Shown: positions 19,301-28,400 of the stretch, one piece after another | Numbering within the stretch: position 1 is the stretch's first letter | Layout: the number at the start of each line of letters is the position of its first letter | DNA from: Tautonia sociabilis | Lineage (GTDB): Bacteria > Planctomycetota > Planctomycetia > Isosphaerales > Isosphaeraceae | Reading direction: 5' to 3' | Assembly: GCF_003977685.1 (NCBI RefSeq) | Contig: NZ_RYZH01000046.1 | Span: 1-57,740, forward strand | DNA: 57,740 nt | Made by a program: the position numbers and the translations under genes | The notes under the pieces: generated by a model | Database searches by the model: none | Seen by the model: only the letters and a program-made list of their open reading frames with translations | Told to the model about the DNA's origin: nothing

Positions 19301-20219
19301 GGGGCCTCGTCGGCTCCGAGACATCCCAGAGGCGGATGGTCCCGACCTGTTCCCGGGAATCGTCGAAGGAGCTGCAGGAGATCAGGCGGGTCCCGTCGGG
19401 GCTGAAGGCGATCTCGACGACGTGCGGGGAATCTCCCTCGAGGAGGTCCCGGGGATCGGTGATCGCCCGGTCGTCCCGGAGAACGACCGAGGTTTTCGGG
19501 GCCTGGAGATCCTGGAGATCCCAGAGGCGAACCGTGCCGTCGGAGCTGGCGGAGGCGAGGAAGCGGCGGCTGCCGGGGAGGAACTCCAAGTCGTTGACAA
19601 GGTTGAAATGGCCGGCCGGGCCTCCGGGGGAGATGCGGAGGTTGCGGTAGCCTTCCGGGAGGACGGTGACGACGTCGCCGGTCCCCGGATCCTCGACGCC
19701 AGGGAAGCGGAAGAGGGTGATCTCCCCCGGATTCGCCCGGACGCCGTAGCCGGCAACGGCCAGCAGCGACTGGCCGTCGTCGTCGGGGGCCGAGCGGGCC
19801 ATCGCGAAGATCGCCCCGGCCTGGCCGCGATAGAGCCGGGGGCGGAGCGTTCGGGAGAGCGAGGGGCGGCCGTCGGTGAGATTCCAGACGCGGACCACCT
19901 TGTCCTCTCCCGCCGAGAGCAGCAGCAGCGTCCCCTCGTCGTCCTGGTGGAAGAGCAGCTCCCGGATCTCTCCGCTGTGCCCTCTGGCGTCGACCACGGG
20001 CCGAGGGTCGGTCGGGTCGGGGGTTGTGGCCTGCCGGGCGATCGCGGGCACGCCGATCAGGGTAAGCCACCCCAGCAGCAGCGCCGGGGCCCGGGAGCCG
20101 GGACGTCGCCCGGGGGCCGGGCGGGGGGCCTCGGCGGGATCGCCGGGGAGCGAAGGGCGAGGGCCGTCGGGAGGAGGACTCGGCTGGAACACGGTGGCAT
20201 CCTCGATCGGTCGGAACAT
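16332..20219 (-). CDS. WD40-PDZ protein with a Cys-less caspase-like C-terminal domain
   Basis: A 1295-aa protein with an N-terminal hydrophobic segment (about residues 45-62, ending AIARQA) that may be a signal or anchor. Residues about 75-680 hold WD40 repeats (FSPDGTRLIS, LEGHSGPVLAMAPSPDGRWL). A PDZ domain follows at about 690-765 (AAKAGLRPGDRITVAGLGG). A Pro/Glu-rich linker and a beta-sandwich lead to a caspase-like domain from about residue 1025 (AWVVSLGIERFG). The expected His is kept as H1109 (VNSHFID), but the DACH motif reads DAVH, with V1165 at the Cys position, so peptidase activity is not expected. It converges on the other caspase-WD40 gene with a 201-bp gap. Confidence 0.87.
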   Translation of the reverse strand: MFRPIEDATVFQPSPPPDGPRPSLPGDPAEAPRPAPGRRPGSRAPALLLGWLTLIGVPAIARQATTPDPTDPRPVVDARGHSGEIRELLFHQDDEGTLLLLSAGEDKVVRVWNLTDGRPSLSRTLRPRLYRGQAGAIFAMARSAPDDDGQSLLAVAGYGVRANPGEITLFRFPGVEDPGTGDVVTVLPEGYRNLRISPGGPAGHFNLVNDLEFLPGSRRFLASASSDGTVRLWDLQDLQAPKTSVVLRDDRAITDPRDLLEGDSPHVVEIAFSPDGTRLISCSSFDDSREQVGTIRLWDVSEPTRPRLIQAVRNPQRSGRSGGAFTQPHCLAFSPDGRWAFIGQENGLLLRFDVTDAGLANRVVCSTGADQGPIEALSCVEAEGLPGPRLLTSIIEGDFPDQSTLPPLDCRIELRDASDPLAPAVEIGRTRGRVRACAVTPDGRFAVVAGGDRQRITLLPLDRAAPAEGPAIDRRPITLSGLGGAIWDLRWSEDSGTIAFSRARPGAPGDSPRYEGFRLDGDFERDPDRLGPIEPRDAPRGPVATAQGGRLVVRPFSTYVVAVGLPGFDPRNPDPSRLWAAIRLDPSRDGRWWSYSVLPDPTGNRSEVIAVGCDFGVRIFGIPEQGEQCPRLRALEGHSGPVLAMAPSPDGRWLATGSADQTIRLWSLAEADRPPPLGAGLRSLSPDGRSLPWKVESVAAGSFAAKAGLRPGDRITVAGLGGRPLDDVTRVIEAKAGDRLDFQVERDGEGAEPVILQLGTSKRDQPDLSIFPAEDGEWIAWTEPGYYQTSIEGDSRYLVWHRNRSTQGGRTDAAPFRAYEDRFRRPAVLTRLIQTASLPDALGQALVRPSPLFNDPGDDRPLQTPPQPDEPKPEEPKPDEPNQVPVATTPPPWPEVWVAPIIGGGSSPVPDAELVSPDPELRLELTVAAPSTQDFGAESLPIRRVRVFADTYLVQEIEVGPDDLPLERVGEAQAIPVPLIPGRQTIWVELEDLEGNRTPRGRSFSVSFEPRTPDEPRAWVVSLGIERFGSSAFSPIRFAEDDAREVLNSIADRCASDGFEGDRIHPLPLLVGEDATAGGLANALSGILESPSGPGPARGDSVFVFVNSHFIDFGGDRGSRLLGVDADAGADEASGTGMIAAAELSRTLGEMVAQGCRVVLLLDAVHPETPPSRRPNALMEWVRDLIARRRVVVVLASNSGPSFYDGSSGHGVFARGLLALLDGETADALPYRYQDDGSPPILTIGDLAELLPIAVKAENDRQQVGIYLPDLNPNNPAFGPPTPPEAVEVAAGGSD

Positions 20220-20770
20220 CGCGACCCGGGACGGGGAGCCAGGAGGCCCGTCCCCCCTTCCCGTTCAGTCGGCATCCCTCCGGGGCCGGCGACGGGGGCC
20301 GGTCCGGCCTACCGGCCCCGGAAGGGACCGGGACGATCGGTGGCCCCGCGGGAGCCGTCCCCGTCTCCCCCGCCCCGAGGAGCACGGTTTCCGGCGGTCC
20401 GGGACGCCAAGGCCGTCTCGGGAGGTGTCGAGGAGGAAGAAACGACGGTCCCCGGTCCGGCAGACACCTCGACCCCGCTCGACTCGATCCCTCCATGCAA
20501 GAGAAACGGAACCGGCCGCGCCGGACAAGCAGAAAACGGGCCCGGCTCGGGAGAAAGCCCCGGGCCCTCGCGACGGCGTCGAACCGGGGATCGTGGGGGC
20601 GATGCGATCGATTTTGAGCAAGGAGGCCCGGCCCACCGGGTCGATAACTGGACTTGACGAAGGCCGAGTCGGCCGGCTCGGGAGGATCCCGAGACCGGAA
20701 GGCGAGAGGCTGTGACGAGTCGACTCTCCCCGGCGGAGCCGGTGGTTCCCCTCGTTTTGGAGCGGTACCG
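20220..20770. other. Divergent non-coding region, 551 bp
   Basis: It lies between the start of the WD40-PDZ gene (minus) and the barrel-protein gene (plus). A 9-bp hairpin, GGGGCCGGT with ACCGGCCCC around a 7-nt loop, is at 20295-20319. A TTGACG box occurs at 20654 but has no good -10 at normal spacing. I see no gene in it. Confidence 0.45.
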
Positions 20771-22321
20771 ATGAGCAGGATGCTCTCAGGAGCACGCCGG
20801 CCGGTTTCGGCCTGCGGGATCGTCCTGGCGACCCTGGCCGGCCAGGCGGCGGCAGACGGGAGGCCGGGGCCGGCGGTGGTCTGGTCGGGCCCGGCGCAGG
20901 ACATCGGAATCGAATCGGACCGAGAGCCGATTCCGCCGCCGATGATCCCCGGCGACGTCCGGCCGCTCGTCGAGGACGACATCCCGCCCCCCGTGGTCGT
21001 CCCCAGCCGATTCCGGCAGGCGTTGCCGATGGTCCCGGCTCCCGAGATCGGCGGCGAAGGGGACGGCGCCCCCGTGCCTCCCCCGGAGTTCCCCCCGATC
21101 GGGCCCGACGGGGAAGGCGGCGCTCCCCGGCCGCTCGACCCGATGGAGATGCCCGAGGACGGGAAGTCCGGCCCCCCTGGGCTGCGGGATCTGCTGCCTC
21201 CCGACCCGGGCCTCGGGGCATCGCCGGGGATCGGCAACCTCGGCGCGGCGGCCCCCGGAGCCTCGCTGGATCTCCTCGATTCCGGGGCCGCCGGCTTCTC
21301 CCCGGGAACGGGGGGAACCCAGGCGGTCGGCGAGGCGTTCCTGCCCATGTTCGGCGACCTCTCGCCGCTGTCCGGGGCGGGGATCCGGCTCGGAGGAGGT
21401 GAGGGGGCCCGGCCGCTGGGGTCGATGCTCGGCGCCCGGCAAGTGACCGGGCCGGTTTCGCCGCCGATCCCGATCGAGGCGCAGAACGCTCGCATCAACA
21501 CCCGGGCCCGCGTGTTCAAGATCTCCGACAACCAGGTCCCCCGCCCCGTGGACCGCGTCTTCTTCACCTTCAACCACTTCGAGGACGTCAACGACGCGAT
21601 CAACCGGCGCTTGAACTCCAATGTCTTCAACATGCAGGTGCAGCGCTACGTCATCGGCCTGGAAAAGACGTTCTGGGAGAAGAAGGCGTCGCTGGGCATC
21701 CGGCTGCCGCTGAACGTGGTGCACGCCGACAGCGTGACCAACGACCCGATGCAGTACGACCTGACCCGGTCGAGCACCGCCCTGGGGGACCTGTTCGTCT
21801 ACTCGAAGTTCATCCTCCACGAGAACCAGGAGAGGAATTTCCTCCTCTCCGGCGGCCTGGCCATGACCCTGCCCGTCGGCCCCACGAGCTTCGCCGGCGC
21901 CTCGTACATCAAGAACCCGCACAGCTTCGCGATGCAGCCGTACCTGGCCTACTACAAAGCCATCGGCCGTTTCTACATCATCGGCTTCGAGGCCATCGAC
22001 GTTCCGATCAACGAGGGGGACGCCACGGTCCTGTTCAACGACATCGCCTTCGGCTACGTCGCCTACCGGTCCGAGGACCCCAACGCCCTGATCCGCCTGG
22101 TCGCTCCGGTCTTCGAGGCGCACGCGAACATCCCGCTGAGCCACACCGACCCGTTCGACCTCTTCGACGAGGCGGGAACCCCCGACGTGGTCAACCTGAC
22201 CTACGGCCTGAACATCCAGCTTGGCCGCCGCACGATCCTCTCCGGAGCCTTCGTCAACCCGGTCACGGGCCCCCGGCCGTTCGACTTCGAGGCGATGGCG
22301 CTGTTGAACATCTTCTTCTGA
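20771..22321 (+). CDS. Secreted proline-rich protein with a predicted outer-membrane beta-barrel
   Basis: A 516-aa protein starting at the ATG at 20771, with GGAG about 9 nt upstream. Residues 1-28 look like a signal peptide (hydrophobic core, then GQAAADG). Residues about 40-235 are Pro/Gly-rich and disordered. From about residue 245 the protein is a series of alternating amphipathic strands (RVFFTFNHFED, ASLGIRLPLNVV, FLLSGGLAMTLPVGPTSF, LNIQLGRRTILSGAFV) and ends with Phe (NIFF), as outer-membrane barrel proteins usually do. The barrel may act as a channel or surface adhesin. It is convergent with the giant beta-helix gene. The specific family is not identified. Confidence 0.75.
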   Translation: MSRMLSGARRPVSACGIVLATLAGQAAADGRPGPAVVWSGPAQDIGIESDREPIPPPMIPGDVRPLVEDDIPPPVVVPSRFRQALPMVPAPEIGGEGDGAPVPPPEFPPIGPDGEGGAPRPLDPMEMPEDGKSGPPGLRDLLPPDPGLGASPGIGNLGAAAPGASLDLLDSGAAGFSPGTGGTQAVGEAFLPMFGDLSPLSGAGIRLGGGEGARPLGSMLGARQVTGPVSPPIPIEAQNARINTRARVFKISDNQVPRPVDRVFFTFNHFEDVNDAINRRLNSNVFNMQVQRYVIGLEKTFWEKKASLGIRLPLNVVHADSVTNDPMQYDLTRSSTALGDLFVYSKFILHENQERNFLLSGGLAMTLPVGPTSFAGASYIKNPHSFAMQPYLAYYKAIGRFYIIGFEAIDVPINEGDATVLFNDIAFGYVAYRSEDPNALIRLVAPVFEAHANIPLSHTDPFDLFDEAGTPDVVNLTYGLNIQLGRRTILSGAFVNPVTGPRPFDFEAMALLNIFF

Positions 22322-22351
22322 GCCCCTGATCGATCCGATTCCGAGGCCGAC

Positions 22352-22412
22352 GACGAGCCCCCGACGCCCCCCGATCGAGAGGATCGTCGGGGGTGGCGGG
22401 GGCCGGCTCGTC
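22352..22412. terminator. Long imperfect GC hairpin between convergent genes
   Basis: GACGAGC at the left end pairs with GCTCGTC at the right end, and the C-rich left arm pairs with the G-rich right arm around GATCGAGAGG, with some bulges. It sits between the stops of the barrel protein and the beta-helix protein and could serve both strands. There is no U-tract. Confidence 0.4.
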
Positions 22413-22429
22413 TCCGGGAGGACGGTCGA

Positions 22430-25400
22430 TCAGCGGCGTCGGCGACGGGAGGCAGGTAGGGTCGATTCGATCTGGTTGGCGGCGGCCAGGCCGTCGACTC
22501 CCGAGGCGGAGGGCCGGATCCGGGAGGGGCCGGAGGGGATGATCGGCTCGACAGGCCGGGTGCCGACGAAGTCCCGGGAGAAATTGTCGCCGGTGGCGCC
22601 GTCGAAGTTGCCGTCGAAGAGGATCACCTGGCCGCCGTCGGTGACGGTGCGGAGCGGGTTCGCGCCGTCGCCGACGAGCGTCAACTGGTACCGGCCGGTC
22701 CTCGCGTCGGGCTGGACGTTCTCGGGGACCTGGAGGATGACCCGTCGGGCGACCTCGTCGTACTCGACCGGGATGAGCGGGGTCGAGCCTCTCCCGATCG
22801 CGATGCGGTAGTTGTCCGGTTCGATGGCCGAGACGAGTTCGATGTAACCGTTGAAGACCACCTCGATCGTCTCGATCCGGCCGTCGAGGTCGAGGTCCTG
22901 GGGGCGGATCGCCTGGACGGTCGGCCCCTGGTTCTGCTCCCGGGCGCCGGTGTCGTCTCGGTTGCCTCGGAAGGTGTTGTCGAGGAGGCCCTGGGTGTCG
23001 CCGGGGGCCTGGTTGATGAAGATGCCGAAGCCCTGGCGGCGCACCCCTCGGCCGTTGTCAATGATGGTGTTCCCCCGGACGACGTTGGAGGAGGCGTGCT
23101 CGCCGAAGATCTGGAGGCCGGCCTGGAGGTTGCCGGCGATCGTGTTCCGGAGGATCTGATTCCGGGGGGAGTCGTTGATGAGCACGCCCTGGAGGTTGGC
23201 CAGCGTCTCGGGGCCTCCCGGGAGCACGCCGACAGAATTCCCCGAGATGACGTTGCCCGAAGTGATCGCCCCCGGCGTCTCCCGGTTGACGGGCGTGCCG
23301 CCCTCCTCGGGAGTGACGAACTGGCCGAAGACGGTTCGGGAGTTGATCACGTGTACGCCCACCGTCGGGCTGGAGGAGACGCGGTTCCCCTCGATGGCGT
23401 TGTTCGAGCCGCCGAAGATGAGGACGCCAGTCTGGTTGGGCAGCGGGACCAGGCTGGAGGGGTCGACGCCGATGTCGTTGTCGGCCACTCGGTTGCCGTC
23501 GGCGAGGTCGCCGAGTTGGACGCCGGAGAACAGGTTGCCGCCGATCACGTTGCGCTCGACCACGTTCCCCGATCCCTGGACGATCAGCACCCCGTCTCCG
23601 TTGCCCAGCGGCAGGGGACCGCCAACCTGGCCGCTGACTCCTTCGACTCGGGTCCCGCGGTCGAACCGGGTTCCGCTGGCGTCGGTGCCGATCCGGTTGT
23701 CCAGGACGGCGTTGCCCGAGGCCATTCGGATCTCCACACCGTTGCGGTTGCCGGAGATCAGGTTCCCGGAGCCGACGACGTTGGCCGAGGCGCCGGAGTC
23801 GATCAGCACGCCGATGCTGCGGAGGTCGACCCGGACGTCGAACGGCAGGTCGATGCGGAACTCGATCTCGTCGTCGAGGCGGCGGGGAGGCTCCAGGTTC
23901 GGGTCGTCGTTGGCCCGGAAGCGGAGCAGGGAGGTGAACGATGCCAGGCTCGGGTCGAGTGCGTTGAGCCCGGCCCGGTCGGTGCCGATGGTGGAGCTGG
24001 CCACGACATTGCCGGTCGAGCCGGGGCCGGCGATCCGGACGTTGGCCCGGAGGTCGGGGGCGAAGCCCTGGCCGTTGGCGGCGATGAGCACGCCGTCGGC
24101 AGCCGAGGGGCCTCCGATCGTGTTGCCGGCCGAGTTCTGGATGAAGACGCCGTTGAGCGCGTTGCTCAGCGCGGCCGAGCCGTCCTGCGTCGTCCCGATC
24201 ACCCCGCCGACAATGCGGGTGGACCGGGTCCCGTCGAGCAGGGCGATCCCGAAGCCGAGGTGGCCCGAGACGACGTTCCCCGAGAGCACGGTGCCCGAGG
24301 CGCCTTGATCGACGATGACCCCGCTGCCGGGATCGTCTCGAGAGCCGATCAGGTTGTCGATCACCACGTTCTCCGCCGCGCCGGGGCCGGTGATGAACAC
24401 CTCGTTCCCCCCGTTGCCGGCGATCTCGTTCCGCAGGGCGTTCAGCGCCGGATCCGGGCCGATGGCGGTGCCGATCGAGTTCGCGCCCGCCCCGTCGATC
24501 CGCACGCCGACCCCGAGGTTGCCCGGCCCGATCCGGTTCGAGAGCAGCGCATTGCCCGACGAGCCGGCCCCCCGGAGCACGACCCCTTCGCCGGAGTTGC
24601 CGGCAACCGTGTTGTTGGCCAGCAGGTTGCCGGGAGAGTCGATCAGCACCACGCCGTCCAGCCGGTTCGGCAGGGATGCGCTTCCGACCGTGTTCCGTTC
24701 CAGCCGATTGCTCGGGGAGGAGAGCAGGGCGATCCCGAAGCCGCCGTTGTCGGCGATCTGGTTGCCGACGATCTGGTTGCCCGAGGAGTTGGCGACCAGG
24801 ACGCCGCTCAGGGAGTTCCCGGCGCCGGCGATGCCGGAACGGTCGGTGCCGATGCGGTTGTCGGCCAGGAGGTTGCCGTCGGCCCCATTGACCAGCAGGA
24901 CGGCGTCCCGGATCCCCCGGGAGATGACGTTGGCGACGATCGGATTGCCGTCGGCCCCGTCGATCTGGAGGCCGATCCCGACATTCGGCAGCGGGGAACC
25001 GTCGTCGTTACTCACGCCGATGAGGTTCCCCACCACGGCATTGCCGGAGCCGGCCCGGGGGTCGGTCGCGGTGGCCGACCGGACCAGCGAGACGCCGATG
25101 CCGCCGTTGCCGGCGACCACGTTCGAGAGGATCTGATTGGCCTGACCATCGAGCACGGTGACGCCGCCGATCGCGTTGCCCAGGCCCGGGGCGCCTCCGG
25201 CGTTGGTGCCGATCCAGTTGCCGAGGATCCGGTTGCCGCTCGACGAGAGCCCGGCAACGATGACCCCGAAGCCGCCGTTGCCCGCGAGGACGTTCCCCAC
25301 GCCGCCGACGAGGTTGCCCGGCGCGTCGAGGATCAGCACGCCGCTGCCGCCGTTGCCCAGCGCCATCGCGCCGGAGGCGTCGGTGCCGATGCGGTTGCCG

Positions 25401-28400
25401 GCGACGACGTTGTTCGAGGAGCCGGCGAGGATCCGGACGCCGTCGCCGCCGTTGCCCGAGATCAGGTTGGCCGATGGCTCGTCGATGCCGCCGACGACGT
25501 TCCCCGTCGCGGAGGAGAGGACCACCCCCGCCCCGGCGTTGCCCAGGGCGGTTGTGCCGGCCGGGTCGGTGCCGATGCGGTTGTTGGCCACGACGTTGCC
25601 CGAGGCGCCGGCCTCGATGCGAACGCCGTCGCCGAAGTTCGAGGAGATGAGATTGGGGGAGGCGTCGGCCCGGCCGATGAGGTTGCCGGTCGCCCCAACA
25701 ACCAGCACGCCCTCCCCGGCGTTGCCAAGGCGGGTGGCCCCGGTCGGTCCGACGCCGATGAAGCTGCCGACCAGCACGTTGGCCGAAGTTTCCTCGCCGG
25801 CGATCCGAACGCCGGGGCCGCCGTTCTGCGTGACCACGTTGCCGGCGCCAATGGTGTTGGCCGAGGCCCCCGACTCGATGGCCACGCCCACCAGATGGTT
25901 GGTCGAGACGATGTTGCCGGCGTCGAGCGCGTTGGCCGAGGCCAGCCGCTCGATCACCACGCCTCCCCCCGCGTTGCCGGTGATCGTGTTCCCGCCCAGC
26001 CGGTTGCCCGAGGTCCCCTGCCCTTCGATCCGGACGCCGGCGCCGGCGTTCGCGTCAATGGCGTTGTCAGTGATCGTGTTGGCCGACGCCTGGCCCTCGA
26101 TCCCCACGCCATCGCCAGCGTTGGCGTCGATGGCGTTGCCGGAGACGAGGTTGCCCGAGGTCCCCTCGCCGAGGAGGCGGAGGCCGTCGCCCGCGTTGGC
26201 CGAGAGTGTGTTTCCGGCGCCAACGGTGTTAGCCGTCGCGCCTCCCTCGATGCGGACGCCATCGCCAGCATTGCCCAGGGGAAGCGAGCCGGAGGGGTCG
26301 GTGCCGATGACGTTGCCGACGATCGCGTTGGCCGACGTGCCAGCGCCGATGACCGAGACGCCCCCCTGGGCGTTGGCCGCGATCGAGTTGCCGACGCCGA
26401 CGGTGTTGGCCGAGGCCCCCGACTCGATCCTTACGCCAAACTCGCCGTTTGGCCGGGCGGCCGCCCCGCTCGCGTCGGTCCCGATGCGGTTCCCCAAGAC
26501 CAGATTGGCCGACGTCCCCACCCCGGTGATGCGGACCCCCGCCCCCGTGTTCCGACCGATGACGTTGCCGCTCCCGATCGTGTTGGCGAAGGCCCTCGAT
26601 TCGACGCGAGCGCCGTCCCGTCCGTTCTCGGAGATCGAATTGCCCCGGGCGGTGTTGGCCGAGGCGGCCATCTCGAAGCGGATCCCGTCAGACGCGTTGC
26701 GTTCGAGAGCGTTGCCCAGGACGAGGTTGGCCGAGGTACCGGCGCCGGAAAGCACCACACCGGCGAGGGAGTTGCCGGCGACCGTATTGCCCTCGGCCGA
26801 GTCCATCCCGCCAACGGTGTTGGCGGCGGCACCGGCCCCGATGCGGACGCCGTCACCGCCGTTGCCGTCGATCGCATTGCCAAGAACAAGATTTGCCGAA
26901 GTGCCGATATCGATGATGCGAACGCCGTCTCGGGCGTTGCCGCTGATCGTGTTGCCAGCGCCGATGGTGTTGCCAAAGGCCCTGGATTCGATACGGACAC
27001 CCTCGACAGCGTTGGCTTCGATGCGGTTGACCACGACAAGGTTGTTGGTGGTCGACGCATCAGTAATGCGGACGCCGTTGCCAACGTTCCGGGTGATGGT
27101 GTTGCCGTCGACGGTATTGGCTGAGGCGGCCTCTTCGATGAGGACGCCGTCGAGGGAGTTCTCGAAGATCGCGTTTCCAACAACGCGGTTGCCCCCCGCC
27201 CCGGAGAGGACGACGCCGGACGTATTGAAGCCGATCGTGTTGCCCAGGGTTGGATCACCGCCGCCGACGGTGTTGGCCGAGGCGGCCTGTTCCAGGCGAA
27301 CGCCGTCCTGACCGTTTCCGAGATCGGTGGAGCCATCGCTCGCGGTGCCGATAACGTTACCGACGACGAGGTTGCCGGTGGTCCCGGCGCCGGTGAGCCG
27401 GACGCCGTTCTGATCGTTGCCGGAGATGAGGTTGCCGAACCCGGCGCCTGAGGAGCCGACCGTATTGTCGGAGGCAGCCAACTCGATCCGAATGCCGTCC
27501 TGGGCATTGGGCAGGGCGAGAGTGCCGCCGAGATCGGTGCCGATAACGTTACCGACGACGAGGTTGCCCGTGGTGCCAGATCCGCCGATGCGAATGCCGT
27601 CCAGATCGTGGCCGGAGATCAGGTTTCCCAGGCCAGTGGGCGAGCCCGGCCTGCCGGCGCCTCCGATGGTGTTGTCGGTGGCCATCGCCTCGATGAGGAC
27701 GCCGTTCAGGGAGTTCCCCAGGTCGAGGGTGCCGGCGGGGTCGGTGCCGATGAGGTTGCCGGCGACAAGGTTGGCGGAGGTGCCGGCGCCGGTGAGCAGA
27801 ACGCCCTGGGCGTTGTTGGCGGAGATGACATTGCCCGACGTGGACGAGGGGCCGCCGATGGTGTTTCCCGAGCTGCCGCCGACGAGGACGATGCCGGCGT
27901 CAGTCGACTCGCCGTCGCCGTTGGGGAAGGCGGTGCCGTCGGGGAGCAGCCCGACGTAGCTCAGGGCGATCCGGTTCCGCTCCGAGTCGTTCACCCGGAT
28001 GCCGAAGTCGGTGAATCCGACAACGGAGAGCGCCAGCATCTCGGAGGCCGGCCTCGACGAGGCGCCGGCCCCCGAGGCGAGGTCGAGCCCGATCGAGACG
28101 TTGTTGCTGCCGTCGAGCACGATGACCGGCGCCGTCCCGTCGTAACCGGGCTGGGTCCGGCCGTCGATAACCACCCGATCGGTGATCGTCGGCAGCGGAG
28201 CGACGACGAGGATCGTGAACGGGGGGCTGCCGGACGGGATGCGGAACGTGATCCGGTTGCGGCCCGGCAAGAAGTTGGCGTTCCAGATGGCTCGGCGCAG
28301 CGACCGGAACGGGAAGGGGAACGGGGTGTCGAGCGTGGTGGTGACGCGGAACGGGTCGAAGGGATGGCCGACGCTCCCGCCCTCACCACTGGCAAGCGGG

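Noticed and set aside
18643..21633. 996-aa minus-strand frame overlapping two genes
   Set aside because: It crosses the divergent intergenic region and has only low-complexity sequence; it shadows the WD40-PDZ and barrel genes.
23096..27124. 1342-aa plus-strand frame opposite the beta-helix gene
   Set aside because: It follows the codon rhythm of the minus-strand repeat gene and has no family features or ribosome site; it is an antisense shadow.
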